From Thiohalomonas denitrificans (GTDB lineage: Bacteria > Pseudomonadota > Gammaproteobacteria > Thiohalomonadales > Thiohalomonadaceae), in assembly GCF_016841685.1 (NCBI RefSeq), contig NZ_JAENYR010000007.1:1-64000 (forward strand): a DNA stretch of 64,000 nt. Direction: 5' to 3'. The notes below the pieces were generated by a model, which saw only the letters and a program-made list of their open reading frames with translations, made no database searches and was not told the DNA's origin. How positions within the stretch are numbered: the first letter of the stretch is position 1; each line of letters begins with the position of its first letter. Below are positions 36,777-46,342 of this stretch, one piece after another. The position numbers and the translations under genes are program-made.

Positions 36777-37319
36777 TCAATATCCCGAATAGAGCAATTC
36801 GACCCGGCGATTCAGGGACCAGGCTCCTTCATCGTGCCCCATGGCGGCCGGGCTCTCCTCGCCGAAACTGATCACCTGCAGCTGGTCTTCAGCCGCCGCC
36901 TGTAAAGACAGGAGCCGCTCCACTGCCTGAGCGCGCCGCTCCCCCAGCGCCAAGTTGTATTCGCGGGTACCCCGCTCGTCGGTATGCCCCTCCACTGCTA
37001 CGGAAACGTCGGGATTGGAGGCCAGAAAGCGACCGTGGGCAACCAGAGCCTCCCGATCGTTTTCGGACAATTCGCTGCTGTCGAAATCAAAGTAGAACAC
37101 CCGTTGCGATAATGGGCTTTCCGGGTCGTCCAGCGGACTGCCTTCGAACTTACCGTCCATTCGTGCACCCGCGGCCCGGGCATCGCCCGCCACAGCCCGG
37201 TCGTCAATATCTTCGATGACAACGTCTTCACCGGCTCCGTCTCGTTCGGCCACGCCGGCACAGCCGGAGACCATGACGCTTGTGGCCAGCACTCCCCAAA
37301 ACAACCAAACCTGTTTCAT
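36777..37319 (-). CDS. pal: Peptidoglycan-associated lipoprotein Pal
   Basis: Outer-membrane lipoprotein that binds peptidoglycan and TolB. 180 residues from ATG 37319; the longer frame to 37370 places 17 extra residues before a good signal peptide. The lipobox is MVSGC. The OmpA-like domain (about 70-178) carries YFDFDSSELSENDRE, VEGHTDERGTREYNLALGER (peptidoglycan diaminopimelate-binding Asp and Arg) and RRVELLYSGY at the end. It lies 10 bases after tolB. Confidence 0.96.
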   Translation of the reverse strand: MKQVWLFWGVLATSVMVSGCAGVAERDGAGEDVVIEDIDDRAVAGDARAAGARMDGKFEGSPLDDPESPLSQRVFYFDFDSSELSENDREALVAHGRFLASNPDVSVAVEGHTDERGTREYNLALGERRAQAVERLLSLQAAAEDQLQVISFGEESPAAMGHDEGAWSLNRRVELLYSGY

Positions 37320-37329
37320 TTCAAACCCT

Positions 37330-38634
37330 CTATTCTGCAAAGAAAGGTGACCAAGCCGGTTCCCTGACATCGAATCCGGTCAGGTCAAGACGCTGGCCGG
37401 CGCTACCATCGACCGCGATCGCCTCCAGCACGCCACGTCCTCTCCTTTCGGTGGCGAAAATAATCATCCGGCCATTGGGTGCGAAGCTGGGCGACTCGTC
37501 CAGTCGGGAATCGGTCAAAATCCGGAGATTCCCGGTCTCCAGGTTCTGCACGGCAATCTGAAAGCCGCTGCGGGACTGGTGGACCATGGCCAGATGGTGG
37601 CCATCCGGCGAGACGCTGGGCCGCGCATTGTAACGGCCCTCGAAACTGAGCCGCTGCGGGCGTCCCACGGCCCCTCGCGGCCCCGTATCGACCCTATAGA
37701 TCTGCGGCTTCCCGCCGCGGTCGGAGGTAAACACCAGCCCGTTCCCGTCCGGCATCCAGGCCGGCTCGGTGTCGATTGCCGAGTGTCGGGTGATACGCCT
37801 CAGCGCACGGGTACGGAGATCGAGAACATAGATTTCCGGGTTGCCATCTTTCGACAGGGTAAGTGCCAGACTCCGCCCGTCGGGACTCCAGGCCGGGGCC
37901 GAATTGATACCCTCATACTCGGCCACCTTTTCGCGCTTGCCACTGATGACGTTCTGTACATAGACCACCGAGCGGCGGGCCTCGAAGGAAACATAGGCCA
38001 GCTGCTTGCCATCGGGTGACCAGGCCGGAGACATGAGCGGCTGTTTGGAAGTAAGGATGGTCTGTTCGTTGAAGCCGTCGGCATCCGCCACCGCCAGCCG
38101 GAAACGGCGCTCGCCCTCGGCGACATCCTCCACGGTGACGTAGGTGATATGGGTATTGAAGGCGCCGCGCTCGCCGGTGAGCTCCTCGTACACGAGATCG
38201 CTGATTTGATGGGCGGTGCGACGCAGCAGCGGTGCGCGCGTGGGCATTGCGTAACCCGCCAGCTGCTTCGCCCTGAGGACATCAAAGAGCTGGAACCGGA
38301 CTTGATAACGTCCGTTGCTATTTTTGACCCGTCCGACCAGCAGCGTTTCCACTCCCGCCGCCCGCCAAGCCGCAAAATCGATGGCACCGCCGTGATCCGG
38401 CTGCCCCACCAGCTGCTTACCCGAGAGCGGGGCGAAACGGCCGCTAGCGGCGAGATCCGCCTTGATGATGGCGGCGATGTCCTCGCTAAGTGGCTCCTCA
38501 CCTTCCCAGCCGAACGGTAAGATAGCGATAGGCAATGCCCCTTCCGCACCGCCGGTGACGGTGACCTCGAGCCGCGCCTGAACCAGCGCCGGCATAACCA
38601 GCAGCAGCAACAAAATGAAACGTTTTGCCAACAA
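37330..38634 (-). CDS. tolB: Tol-Pal translocation protein TolB
   Basis: Periplasmic protein with a short N-terminal domain and a six-bladed beta-propeller. 434 residues, close to the E. coli length (430). Signal peptide ILLLLLVMPALVQA. Propeller repeats are visible as LMSPAWSPDGKQLAYVSF, SAPAWSPDGRSLALTL, TEPAWMPDGNGLVFTSDRGG, ARPSVSPDGHHLAMVHQ and ESPSFAPNGRMIIFAT. The start is TTG 38634, two bases after the tolA stop, with GAGGGG upstream; the first in-frame ATG would lie inside the signal peptide. Confidence 0.96.
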   Translation of the reverse strand: MLAKRFILLLLLVMPALVQARLEVTVTGGAEGALPIAILPFGWEGEEPLSEDIAAIIKADLAASGRFAPLSGKQLVGQPDHGGAIDFAAWRAAGVETLLVGRVKNSNGRYQVRFQLFDVLRAKQLAGYAMPTRAPLLRRTAHQISDLVYEELTGERGAFNTHITYVTVEDVAEGERRFRLAVADADGFNEQTILTSKQPLMSPAWSPDGKQLAYVSFEARRSVVYVQNVISGKREKVAEYEGINSAPAWSPDGRSLALTLSKDGNPEIYVLDLRTRALRRITRHSAIDTEPAWMPDGNGLVFTSDRGGKPQIYRVDTGPRGAVGRPQRLSFEGRYNARPSVSPDGHHLAMVHQSRSGFQIAVQNLETGNLRILTDSRLDESPSFAPNGRMIIFATERRGRGVLEAIAVDGSAGQRLDLTGFDVREPAWSPFFAE

Positions 38635-38636
38635 CT

Positions 38637-39581
38637 TTATCCCCTCGGTTTGAAGGTAAATACGATTTCGCGATCAAAAACGTCCGGGTCCGGCGGCTCG
38701 GGCAGCGGGGAGGCCTTCCTGACCGCTGCCTCTACCGAGCGATCCAGGGCAGAGCTGCCGCAACTCTCCACGACTTGCGCCTCGACCACCTCGCCGCCGG
38801 GGATCTGATGGACCATGACCTTACAGGAAAAGTCATCAGGCGTATCGGAGGGCCGTAGCCATTTTCGACCGACTTTTTCGGCAATCCAGCCGACATACAC
38901 GGCCTCGGCGGTTTGGAGCTGGCGGGTGCGATCCGCCTGCAACTGTTCCTCCGCGGCCGCCATCTTCTGCTTGAGTGCCTCTTCCGCCTTTCTCCGGCGC
39001 TCCTCGGCCCGGCGCTTCTCCGCCTCCTGGCGCTCACGCTCCTTGGCCGCCTTGCGGGCCGCCTCTTCCTCGCGGCGGCGTTTTTCGGCCTCGATTTTAC
39101 GTTGCTCCTCCAGCTCGGCCAAGCGCTGCTGCTCCTTGCGTTTTGCTTCGGCCAGCGCCTTCTGCTCCGCCTTTTGCTTTTCAAGGCGCTCCTGTTCCGC
39201 CTGGCGCTGGCGCTGCGCCTCGGCACGCTGGCGCTCCAGGGCGGCTTGATGCTCCTGCTCCTCCTGGGCGCGCTGGCGCTTCAGGGCAGCCAGTTTCTCC
39301 TCTTCCTTTTTGCGGGCCGCCTCCGCCTGACGTTTCTCTTCCGCCAACTGGCGGCGCTGCGCCTCTTCCTGCGCTTTGCGCTGACGTTCGCCGTCGCGAA
39401 GGCGGTCCAGTTCCGCCTCCACCTGTCCGGCATCAACGGCGACCGCCTCCATCGGCTGTACCTTCGGGGTAGTCGCAGCAGGAGGTGGTGGCGATTGCAG
39501 CATGTTGATGCCAAGTAGCCCCACCAAGGCCAAATGGACGGCGATGGAAAAACTGTAAGCGGGCAGCCACTCTCTCGACAT
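38637..39581 (-). CDS. tolA: Tol-Pal protein TolA
   Basis: Inner-membrane protein that spans the periplasm to connect TolQR with Pal/TolB. 314 residues: one N-terminal transmembrane helix (YSFSIAVHLALVGLLGINML), a long charged helix rich in Glu, Arg, Lys, Ala and Gln (about 55-225), and a C-terminal domain (about 228-314) with VGWIAEKVGRKWLRP and SCGSSALDRSVEAAVRKASP, typical of the TolA/TonB fold. The repeat-like helix is the cause of long spurious frames on the opposite strand. Two bases separate it from tolR. Confidence 0.96.
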   Translation of the reverse strand: MSREWLPAYSFSIAVHLALVGLLGINMLQSPPPPAATTPKVQPMEAVAVDAGQVEAELDRLRDGERQRKAQEEAQRRQLAEEKRQAEAARKKEEEKLAALKRQRAQEEQEHQAALERQRAEAQRQRQAEQERLEKQKAEQKALAEAKRKEQQRLAELEEQRKIEAEKRRREEEAARKAAKERERQEAEKRRAEERRRKAEEALKQKMAAAEEQLQADRTRQLQTAEAVYVGWIAEKVGRKWLRPSDTPDDFSCKVMVHQIPGGEVVEAQVVESCGSSALDRSVEAAVRKASPLPEPPDPDVFDREIVFTFKPRG

Positions 39582-39583
39582 AA

Positions 39584-40000
39584 TCAGTCGTCCGATTCGG
39601 TCAGCAGACCCACGCTGGAGGCACCGGCCTTCTGGAGCAGGACCATGGCGTAAACGACTTTCCCGTAGCCCACACGCTCGTCACCTTTCACGTAAACGGG
39701 GGTTTTCGGCTTCAGACGAAGGATGGCGGCCACCCGCACAGAGAGCTGTTCGGCATCGAGATCACGACTGATGGAGGTGTCGTGTTCCAGGTGATAGGCG
39801 CCCCGGGCATCGACGGCGACCACCAGCGGGGCGTCACTTTGGCCCTCGACCGGTTCGGCATCCGCACGCGGCAAATCCACCTTCACCCCCTGGGTGAGCA
39901 TGGGTGCGGTGATCATGAAGATCACCAGCAGGACCAGCATCACATCGATGTACGGGACGACGTTGATCTCCGCCATTCGCTTGCGTCGCTGTCGAGGCAT
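39584..40000 (-). CDS. tolR: Tol-Pal protein TolR (ExbD family)
   Basis: Part of the TolQR proton-driven motor. 138 residues with the single helix EINVVPYIDVMLVLLVIFMI, which includes the proton-relay Asp (about residue 19), then a periplasmic domain ending in LLQKAGASSVGLLTE. Start ATG 40000, six bases after tolQ. The N-terminus MPRQRRKRMAEI is basic, consistent with an inside orientation. Confidence 0.96.
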   Translation of the reverse strand: MPRQRRKRMAEINVVPYIDVMLVLLVIFMITAPMLTQGVKVDLPRADAEPVEGQSDAPLVVAVDARGAYHLEHDTSISRDLDAEQLSVRVAAILRLKPKTPVYVKGDERVGYGKVVYAMVLLQKAGASSVGLLTESDD

Positions 40001-40006
40001 ACGCTA

Positions 40007-40687
40007 TCAGCCTCCGCGGTTATGCGCCTGGCGCTGCAACAGGGTGGTAAATTCCTCCTGAAAGGAGTCGAAACGGCTATCGAGCCGATCCAGGTCGTTG
40101 CTGTAGCGGTTATAGGCGATTACAGCCGGAATGGCGGCGAACAGCCCCATGGCGGTTGCGATCAGCGCCTCGGCGATCCCCGGCGCCACCATCGACAGTG
40201 TCGCATGCTGGGCCGTTCCCAGGGCGCGAAATGAATTCATAATCCCCCAGACGGTCCCGAAAAGGCCCACATAGGGACTGGTGGAGCCCACGGTGGCGAG
40301 AAAGGCCAGATTGCCTTCCAGGCGGTCCATCTCGCGACGCAGGGCCACCCGCATGGCCCGCTGTGCACCCTCGACGATGAACTCGGGTTCGATCCCCTGC
40401 TTGCGCAACCGGGCAAACTCGGCAAAACCCGCCTCGAACAGGGCCGATGCGCCGCTCAGCTCATCACGCCGTTTGGCAATCTGCTTGTAGAGTTCGACCA
40501 GATCGATACCGGACCAGAAGCGTTTTTCAAAGCTCGCCGCCTCCGCCTGTGCCCCCCGCAGTACCTGCCATTTCCGGTAGATAACGGCCCAGGACATGAC
40601 CGAGGCGATCAACAGCAGCAGCATCACCAGCTGCACCAGCACGCTGGCCTCTGCAAACAGGCTGATAAGGGACATTTCAGAGTTCAT
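40007..40687 (-). CDS. tolQ: Tol-Pal protein TolQ (MotA/ExbB family)
   Basis: Pentameric channel subunit of the Tol motor. 226 residues with three membrane helices: LVQLVMLLLLIASVMSWAVI (about 17-36), FLATVGSTSPYVGLFGTVWG region (about 128-150), and IAEALIATAMGLFAAIPAVI (about 170-190). The motif GSTSPYVGLFGTVWGIM is the classic TolQ/ExbB signature. It starts 33 bases after ybgC. Confidence 0.96.
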   Translation of the reverse strand: MNSEMSLISLFAEASVLVQLVMLLLLIASVMSWAVIYRKWQVLRGAQAEAASFEKRFWSGIDLVELYKQIAKRRDELSGASALFEAGFAEFARLRKQGIEPEFIVEGAQRAMRVALRREMDRLEGNLAFLATVGSTSPYVGLFGTVWGIMNSFRALGTAQHATLSMVAPGIAEALIATAMGLFAAIPAVIAYNRYSNDLDRLDSRFDSFQEEFTTLLQRQAHNRGG

Positions 40688-40720
40688 ATTCGGGTTTCGT
40701 CCGGTCTTTTCTTTCCAGCT

Positions 40721-41149
40721 CTAAGAATTGTTTTCAGTCGCTAATGCCAGGCGCTCCATTACGGTCCGCGGGATCCGTCGTGGTCTCATTGTGCGGGCAT
40801 CGATGCTCACGATGGTCACATGGCCCCGGCACAGAACCTCGTCAGCGCGCCTGGCCTCCTGGTAAAACGTCAGGGATACGCCCCGTTGTCCCACGACCTT
40901 GGCGCTCACGGCCAACTGGTCATTGAAAATTGCCGGCCGCAGGTAGTCCACCTGCACGGAGCGCACCGCAAACAGAATGCCTTCTTCATCCCGCAACGCA
41001 TCCTGTTCAAACCCCAATTCGCGAAGCCACTCGGTACGCGACCGCTCCATGAATTTCAAGTAGTTGGCGTAATACACCACACCACCGGCATCGGTGTCCT
41101 CGTAATAGATCCGTATCGGCAAAACAGACTCACTCACCGCCCGATTCAC
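40721..41149 (-). CDS. ybgC: Acyl-CoA thioesterase YbgC
   Basis: Hot-dog-fold thioesterase that accompanies the tol operon. 142 residues. The YbgC motif is [20 protein letters not shown], with the catalytic Asp in the EDTDAGG loop, followed by [14 protein letters not shown]. Start GTG 41149 overlaps the ruvB stop region by 20 bases; another GTG at 41137 is possible. First gene of the tol segment but coupled to ruvB. Confidence 0.95.
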   Translation of the reverse strand: MNRAVSESVLPIRIYYEDTDAGGVVYYANYLKFMERSRTEWLRELGFEQDALRDEEGILFAVRSVQVDYLRPAIFNDQLAVSAKVVGQRGVSLTFYQEARRADEVLCRGHVTIVSIDARTMRPRRIPRTVMERLALATENNS

Positions 41150-42197
41150 CCTGCCCGAACAGATCCATATCCCGTTGGCGCTGCATTTCGGCAGCCTGCG
41201 GCGGCGTCAGCCCGAAGTGCAGATAGGCGCTGGAGGTAGCCAGGCGCCCGCGCGGCGTACGCATCAGAAAGCCCTGCTGAATCAGGAAGGGCTCCAGCAC
41301 ATCCTCGATGGTCCCCCGCTCCTCGCCGATGGCCGCCGCCACGTTATCCAGCCCCACCGGGCCGCCATCGAACTTGTCGATAATAGCCAACAGCAGCTTG
41401 CGATCCAGCATGTCGAAACCGTTGACGTCTACGTCCAGCATGTCCAGCGCACGAGTGGCAACCTCGTCGGTAATCCTGCCGTCCGACTTCACCTCCGCAT
41501 AGTCACGCACCCGCCGCAGCAGCCGATTCGCAATGCGTGGAGTACCGCGGGAGCGACGCGCAATTTCCAGGGCACCGCTGCCATCGATGGTGACCCCCAG
41601 GATCTCCGCCGAACGCGACACGATGGTTTCAAGCTCCCCTGCATTGTAAAACTCGAGCCGCTGCACGATACCGAACCGGTCACGAAGTGGAGATGTTAGG
41701 AGACCGGCGCGAGTGGTTGCCCCAATCAGGGTAAAGGGCGGCAGATCGAGTTTGATGGAGCGTGCAGCCGGCCCCTCTCCAATCATGATATCGATCTGGT
41801 AATCCTCCATCGCCGGATAGAGGACCTCCTCCACTACCGGCGAAAGCCTGTGGATTTCATCCACGAAGAGGACGTCGTGCGGCTCCAGATTGGTCAGCAG
41901 GGCCGCCACGTCACCGGGTTTCTCCAGCACCGGTCCGGACGTCTGACGCAGGCTGACACCCAGTTCGTTGGCGATGATGTGCGCCAGTGTAGTCTTGCCA
42001 AGACCCGGAGGTCCGAACAGCAAGACGTGATCCAGCGCCTCGTTTCGTCCCTTGGCAGCATGGATGAAGATCGCCATCTGATCCCGAACGGTCTGCTGGC
42101 CGACATACTCCGCCAACTGCCGGGGCCGAATGGCCCGGTCCTGGACCTCTTCCTCCACCTGCGGAGCGCCTGCAATCAACCGGTCGGTTTCAATCAT
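41130..42197 (-). CDS. ruvB: Holliday junction branch-migration helicase RuvB
   Basis: Hexameric AAA+ motor for branch migration. 355 residues from ATG 42197 ([12 protein letters not shown]). The longer frame to 42239 runs into a repeat. Walker [20 protein letters not shown] (about 63), Walker [11 protein letters not shown]-type sequence (here [20 protein letters not shown]), sensor 1 [19 protein letters not shown], and the winged-helix end with [19 protein letters not shown]. The 308 bases to ruvA are unusual, since the two genes are normally adjacent. Confidence 0.97.
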   Translation of the reverse strand: MIETDRLIAGAPQVEEEVQDRAIRPRQLAEYVGQQTVRDQMAIFIHAAKGRNEALDHVLLFGPPGLGKTTLAHIIANELGVSLRQTSGPVLEKPGDVAALLTNLEPHDVLFVDEIHRLSPVVEEVLYPAMEDYQIDIMIGEGPAARSIKLDLPPFTLIGATTRAGLLTSPLRDRFGIVQRLEFYNAGELETIVSRSAEILGVTIDGSGALEIARRSRGTPRIANRLLRRVRDYAEVKSDGRITDEVATRALDMLDVDVNGFDMLDRKLLLAIIDKFDGGPVGLDNVAAAIGEERGTIEDVLEPFLIQQGFLMRTPRGRLATSSAYLHFGLTPPQAAEMQRQRDMDLFGQGESGGE

Positions 42198-42412
42198 TAA
42201 ATAGAGACTCACCGCAAACGCGCAAAGAGCGCAAGACAAAAAATCACTTCCAACCCCGACAAACTACAAGTTCTGCGCCTGCATGCCCAGCCACGCTAAG
42301 GTACACCCAACCACATACGTCGAAGCGCACGGGCGTGAACTCTTGAGATCTGGCCGTCGGCCGTCGGACTGCATGGCGGGGATTGCTCCCGGTACTCCTC
42401 CCGCATTCCCCC

Positions 42413-42456
42413 GTCCCTGGAGGTAGAGCAACCCATGGAAGTGGCCACCGTCGAGC
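42413..42456 (+). repeat. Dispersed core repeat between ruvA and ruvB
   Basis: TGGAGGTAGAGCAACCCATGG followed by CCACCGTCGAG is a variant of the core seen at 50738, 54176 and 62516. The stretch 42198-42505 has no gene. It also contains a fragment of the common 'caccgcaaacgcgcaaagagcg' repeat at 42211-42232. The pieces separate ruvA from ruvB by 308 bases, which suggests repeat insertion into a once-contiguous operon. Confidence 0.6.
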
Positions 42457-42505
42457 CAGAGATGTGTTTACAGCATTCTTGATATCAAGGAGTTACCATC
42501 CCGGA

Positions 42506-43117
42506 CTATCGGCTGACCGCCTGTTTCAAGGCCGCACGGATGAGGGCCTCGGAGTCGAGGCCTTCGGTCCCGACCTTCGAAATCAGCCGGCTGGCCTCCT
42601 GAGGTTTATAGCCGAGGGAGACCAGGGCGGCAATGGCATCCTTGACGCCGCCGCCGGTCGAAGCCGGGTCGGCATCCGCCGCCGCTTTGATGTGGATGCC
42701 ATCCGATATCTGCCAGTCGCTGAGACGGTCCCGCATCTCGACAATGAGCCGCTCGGCGGTTTTTTTTCCGACACCGGGCAACCGCACCAGCGAGGCGGTG
42801 TCGTCGTCCCGGATACAGCGGGCGAATTCGTCGGCACTGATACCGGAGAGGATAGTCAGGGCCAGCTTGGCCCCCACGCCGTTGACCTTGATAAGGGCCC
42901 GGAACAGTCGCCGCTCCGTCTCGGAGGCAAACCCGAACAGCAGGTGGGCGTCATCGCGCACTACCAGATGGGTGTAGAGCACGATCTCTTTACCCAAAGC
43001 CGGGAGCTGATAGAAGGTACTCATGGGCGCTTCGACTTCGTAGCCCACGCCGTTCACGTCCATCAGCAACCGGGGTGGCTGTTTCTCGGCCAGCAGGCCA
43101 CGCAGGCGTCCGATCAT
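42506..43117 (-). CDS. ruvA: Holliday junction protein RuvA
   Basis: Tetrameric DNA-binding partner of RuvB. 203 residues from ATG 43117. N-terminal OB domain (MIGRLRGLL to about 62), two helix-hairpin-helix motifs ([19 protein letters not shown] and [19 protein letters not shown]), and a C-terminal RuvB-binding domain starting [16 protein letters not shown]. The ATG overlaps the ruvC stop as ATGA, so the two are translationally coupled. Confidence 0.97.
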   Translation of the reverse strand: MIGRLRGLLAEKQPPRLLMDVNGVGYEVEAPMSTFYQLPALGKEIVLYTHLVVRDDAHLLFGFASETERRLFRALIKVNGVGAKLALTILSGISADEFARCIRDDDTASLVRLPGVGKKTAERLIVEMRDRLSDWQISDGIHIKAAADADPASTGGGVKDAIAALVSLGYKPQEASRLISKVGTEGLDSEALIRAALKQAVSR

Positions 43118-43629
43118 CGCCGCCGTCCTCCGGTCTGTACCGCCCGACTGCTGATTCGCCCCAGAGTCTGGTCGGTATGCAGATGACAAAGTGCCACCGC
43201 CAACGCATCGGCAGCGTCCTCCTGAGGAATGCCGGGCAATTTCAGTAGCGCCTGTACCATGTGCTGGATCTGGGCCTTGGCGGCATTGCCTTTGCCAACG
43301 GTCGCCTGCTTGATTTCGGCGGGTGTATATTCGCTCACTTTCAGCCCTTCCATCATCAGCGCGCAGAGCGCCGCCCCGCGGGCCTGGCCCAACTTAAGCG
43401 CCGAATCGGGGTTTTTGTGCATGAAAACCCGCTCCACCGCCACTTGCTCGGGCCGATAGATGGCAACCACATCGCGTACCGAGTCGAAAATCGTCTTGAG
43501 CCGCTCGGCAAATTCACCATTACCGGCTCGAATACAGCCGCTTTCCACATAGGCCACCCGACTCCCCACCCGCTCGATGATACCGAAGCCGGTGATGCGC
43601 GAGCCGGGATCGATCCCCAAGATTCGCAT
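43114..43629 (-). CDS. ruvC: Holliday junction resolvase RuvC
   Basis: Dimeric endonuclease that cuts Holliday junctions. 171 residues. Acidic active-site residues are visible: Asp in [15 protein letters not shown] (about 7), Glu in VAVERVFMH (about 68), and Asp in [15 protein letters not shown] (about 138-141). Start ATG 43629, 46 bases after the yebC stop. Confidence 0.97.
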   Translation of the reverse strand: MRILGIDPGSRITGFGIIERVGSRVAYVESGCIRAGNGEFAERLKTIFDSVRDVVAIYRPEQVAVERVFMHKNPDSALKLGQARGAALCALMMEGLKVSEYTPAEIKQATVGKGNAAKAQIQHMVQALLKLPGIPQEDAADALAVALCHLHTDQTLGRISSRAVQTGGRRR

Positions 43630-43675
43630 TTCTTTCCCAGCCCACTTTTATTTGCCACAGTAACCCGTGGTTCGG

Positions 43676-44422
43676 TTAGCCCAACTGCTCGATTACTTCA
43701 TCGGAGAAATCAGCATTGCTGTAGACGTTCTGCACGTCATCGAGGTCTTCGAGGGCGTCCACCAGCCGGACGACCTTTTCCGCATCATCCAGCTCGAGAT
43801 CGACGGTGGTCGAGGGTTGCTGCGTCACTTCGGCGATCTGCGGCTCCAGCCCTGTCTGGACCATGGCCTCTTTGACGTTCAGAAAATTCTCGGGGGTGGT
43901 TACAACATCAATGGAGCCATCCTCGTTGGTGGCGATATCCTCCGCCCCGGCCTCCAGGGCCGCATCCATCACCGCCTCTTCATCGGTCCCTTGCGGATAG
44001 GTAAGAATACCCTGTTTGGTGAACAGATAGGCCACGGAGCCGTCCGTCCCCAGGTTGCCACCAGCCTTGGTGAAGGCGTGACGCACCTCGGAAACTGTAC
44101 GGTTACGGTTATCCGTCAGACAGTCGACCATGATCGCCACCCCGTTGGGGCCATAGCCCTCGTAACGGATTTCCTCGTAGTTTTCCCCTTCCATGCCCCC
44201 CGAGCCGCGCTTGATGGCCCGGTCGATGGTATCCTTGGTCATGTTGTTGGACAGGGCGTTGTCGATGGCAGCCCGCAGGCGCGGATTGGCATCCGGATCA
44301 CCGCCGCCCGTCTTTGCCGAGACCGTAATTTCGCGAATCAGCTTGGTGAAGATCTTGCCGCGCTTGGCATCCTGGGCCGCCTTGCGGTGTTTGATATTGG
44401 CCCACTTGCTGTGTCCGGCCAT
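43676..44422 (-). CDS. yebC: YebC/PmpR family protein
   Basis: 248 residues from ATG 44422 ([20 protein letters not shown]), the invariant family start; the frame continues upstream to 44560 without similarity. Further signatures: [40 protein letters not shown] and [11 protein letters not shown]. The family acts as transcription regulator and, in recent work, as a translation factor that relieves ribosome stalling, including at prolines, which would complement EF-P at 3626. It is upstream of ruvC as in many gammaproteobacteria. Confidence 0.96.
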   Translation of the reverse strand: MAGHSKWANIKHRKAAQDAKRGKIFTKLIREITVSAKTGGGDPDANPRLRAAIDNALSNNMTKDTIDRAIKRGSGGMEGENYEEIRYEGYGPNGVAIMVDCLTDNRNRTVSEVRHAFTKAGGNLGTDGSVAYLFTKQGILTYPQGTDEEAVMDAALEAGAEDIATNEDGSIDVVTTPENFLNVKEAMVQTGLEPQIAEVTQQPSTTVDLELDDAEKVVRLVDALEDLDDVQNVYSNADFSDEVIEQLG

Positions 44423-44508
44423 GGCTACCTCGCATTGTGGAAATACCGGGAGTTTACCACTGCGGGCGATCGACGCGGAAGCGGGCCTCAAGTGAGGGTG
44501 CAGTTTGT

Positions 44509-44618
44509 AACCACGGGGAGCACGGGGAAACAGCTTTTTCTGTCGGCAATGGTCAACCACCGGATCCGGGGGGGGCAGAACCTTATATTCGGTTCAAATC
44601 CCCGTGTCCCCCGTGGTT
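44509..44618. repeat. Inverted-repeat element, 19-20 nt arms
   Basis: AACCACGGGGAGCACGGGG (from 44509) faces CCCCGTGTCCCCCGTGGTT (44600-44618). The arms differ at only one or two places and enclose about 70 bases. The same arm sequences recur at 56271 and 56390. It occupies the gap between yebC and the FHA gene. Nothing coding is visible. Confidence 0.7.
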
Positions 44619-44622
44619 GACT

Positions 44623-44997
44623 TCAGTCCTCGACATCGGGGATCAGGATCACGGTTTGGTCCATCCCCCCCTCTTCCTGATAGAGCATTTCGTGTGCGCC
44701 GATGCGGATCCGGTCACCGGGAATAAGGCGGTAACGATCGATGCGACTGCCGTTGACGGTCGTCCCGTTGGTGCTGCCGAGGTCGATCAGATACGGCTCA
44801 CGGTAGCCCTCGAGAAACGGGCTCTGTTCAAGGATCACCTCTGCGTGGACACCGCTCACTGCGGAGTCGTCCAGTTGCAGCTGGTTATCGGAGCGGCGGC
44901 CAATGGTCAGGCGCATGTTTTCCAGGGGGTACTCGCGCACGGTGACCTCTGCCAGCCGGACCACCAGGCTGCGCCGCGGCTCGGGAATCAGGTTCAT
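44623..44997 (-). CDS. FHA-domain protein
   Basis: A 124-residue cytoplasmic protein that is almost wholly one forkhead-associated domain, which binds phosphothreonine peptides. Key residues are in LTIGRRSDNQLQLDD (Gly-Arg), VSGVHAEVI (Ser and His of the SxxH motif) and LGSTNGTTVNGSRI (STNGTxVNG). It is last of four overlapping genes: its ATG overlaps the stop of the previous FHA gene as ATGA. Likely a reader of phosphorylation by the kinase encoded upstream. Confidence 0.93.
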   Translation of the reverse strand: MNLIPEPRRSLVVRLAEVTVREYPLENMRLTIGRRSDNQLQLDDSAVSGVHAEVILEQSPFLEGYREPYLIDLGSTNGTTVNGSRIDRYRLIPGDRIRIGAHEMLYQEEGGMDQTVILIPDVED

Positions 44998-45593
44998 GCC
45001 GGCACCTCCTGGAACCGCATCCGGGTACCGGCAATGGTGATCTCGTCACCCTGCTTGAGTACCGCACCTTCGCCCCCAACCTGCACCCCGTTGACCTTTA
45101 CTTTTCCCGTCCCCTTGCCCATCGGCAGCAGGCGGTGCTGGTCGGCCTCTCGCATCACGACGGCCACCTGGCCGCCCGGTTTACCAATGGTCGCCCGCCC
45201 CCGGCTGATGTCGAGTACGGTACCGGCCTTCCCGCCGCTGATCACCTCCAGCTGCGCCCTGCCGGGTGCCGAAGCGGGAAGCACGACGGTAGCGGTATAA
45301 TCCTGGGCCTGTTCGTCGATGTATTTCAATTCGTGCTGGCCGATGCGAATGGCGTCACCATGCTTCAGGAGGTGTTTGCTCACCTGAACGCCGTTAACAA
45401 AGGTGCCGTTAGTACTCTCCAGGTCGGTGACCGCCGGTTCGCCGGCCATCGACACCGCCGCATGTTCGGAACTGACGGTCTGGTCATCGAGAGGGATATC
45501 ATTGTCTGGACGACGCCCGATGGTGTGGCGCTGGGTCGTCAGTGCATACTCCCGGAGACCGACTCCGTCCAACGTAATCACGAGTTTCGGCAT
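44994..45593 (-). CDS. Protein with two FHA-type domains
   Basis: 199 residues. The first FHA domain (about 1-92) is complete: HTIGRRPDNDIPLDDQTVSS, SSEHAAV, LESTNGTFVNGVQV. The second (about 108-197) starts LEVISGGKAGTVLDISRGRA and has VKVNGVQVG but lacks the SxxH motif, so its phosphothreonine binding may be lost. A Thr-rich linker QDYTATVVLPAS could be a phosphorylation site. Its ATG overlaps the phosphatase gene end by 16 bases. Confidence 0.92.
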   Translation of the reverse strand: MPKLVITLDGVGLREYALTTQRHTIGRRPDNDIPLDDQTVSSEHAAVSMAGEPAVTDLESTNGTFVNGVQVSKHLLKHGDAIRIGQHELKYIDEQAQDYTATVVLPASAPGRAQLEVISGGKAGTVLDISRGRATIGKPGGQVAVVMREADQHRLLPMGKGTGKVKVNGVQVGGEGAVLKQGDEITIAGTRMRFQEVPA

Positions 45594-46342
45594 TGCTCGC
45601 TCCTGACTCCTATTGAAAAAGAGGGTTGGATGTCGGCCACCAGGGCCGCAATGTTATCGTTACCACCCGCCTGATTGGCGAGCTCCATCAGCGCGTTTGC
45701 GACATTTTCAGGAGGGGCCGCACTATCCAGGCAGGCAGCGAGGCCATCATCATTGACCAGGTCGGTAAGCCCGTCGGAGCACAGCAAAATACGATCACCC
45801 GGCCGGCTGTGGTGACTGATGACTTCCACCTCGACCGTGCGCTGGTGCCCCACGGCCCGGGTGATCACGTTACGATGGGGCGAGTGGCGCGCCTCTTCAG
45901 CAGTGAGCATGCCGTCGTCTACCAGTTCCTGCACCAGCGAGTGGTCACGGGTAAGCTGCACCAGATCGCCCTCGCGCAGACGGTAGAGACGGGAGTCTCC
46001 GACGTGCGCCACCACCAGACGTCGCGGTGTGAAGCGCGCCAGGACGACCGTGGCTCCCATCCCCCGGTGGTGCTCATCCACTGTAGCCCTGACGTGGATC
46101 CGGCGGTTGGCCTCGGTCACGGCCCGGCGCAGCAGCCGTTTTATGTCATGCGACGAACGCCCATCGAGCAGTTCCCTGGCCGTCGCCACCACCAGTTCAC
46201 TGGCCACTTCACCCGCCTGGTGCCCACCCATACCGTCGGCTACTAACGCCCATCCCTGCTCCGTGCTCCACGCGACCGCATCCTCATTGCGTTCGCGGCA
46301 GAGGCCCGGGTCGGTCGTACCCCACATCCGCACTCCGTTCAC
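45578..46342 (-). CDS. PP2C-type protein Ser/Thr phosphatase
   Basis: 254 residues, the full PPM catalytic domain. Metal-binding residues are visible in DPGLCRERNEDAVAW, ALVADGMGGHQAGEVAS (DGMGG), VAHVGDSRLYRLREGDLVQL, ILLCSDGLTDLV (SDGL) and NQAGGNDNIAALV (GxDN). It should reverse phosphorylation by the adjacent kinase. Start GTG 46342 overlaps the kinase stop in GTGA, so kinase and phosphatase are made together. Confidence 0.95.
   Translation of the reverse strand: MNGVRMWGTTDPGLCRERNEDAVAWSTEQGWALVADGMGGHQAGEVASELVVATARELLDGRSSHDIKRLLRRAVTEANRRIHVRATVDEHHRGMGATVVLARFTPRRLVVAHVGDSRLYRLREGDLVQLTRDHSLVQELVDDGMLTAEEARHSPHRNVITRAVGHQRTVEVEVISHHSRPGDRILLCSDGLTDLVNDDGLAACLDSAAPPENVANALMELANQAGGNDNIAALVADIQPSFSIGVRSEQCRNS

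Noticed and set aside
38815-39518. Several frames over 100 codons antisense to tolA
   Set aside because: They result from the repetitive Glu/Lys/Arg/Ala-coding helix of TolA and have only low-complexity composition.
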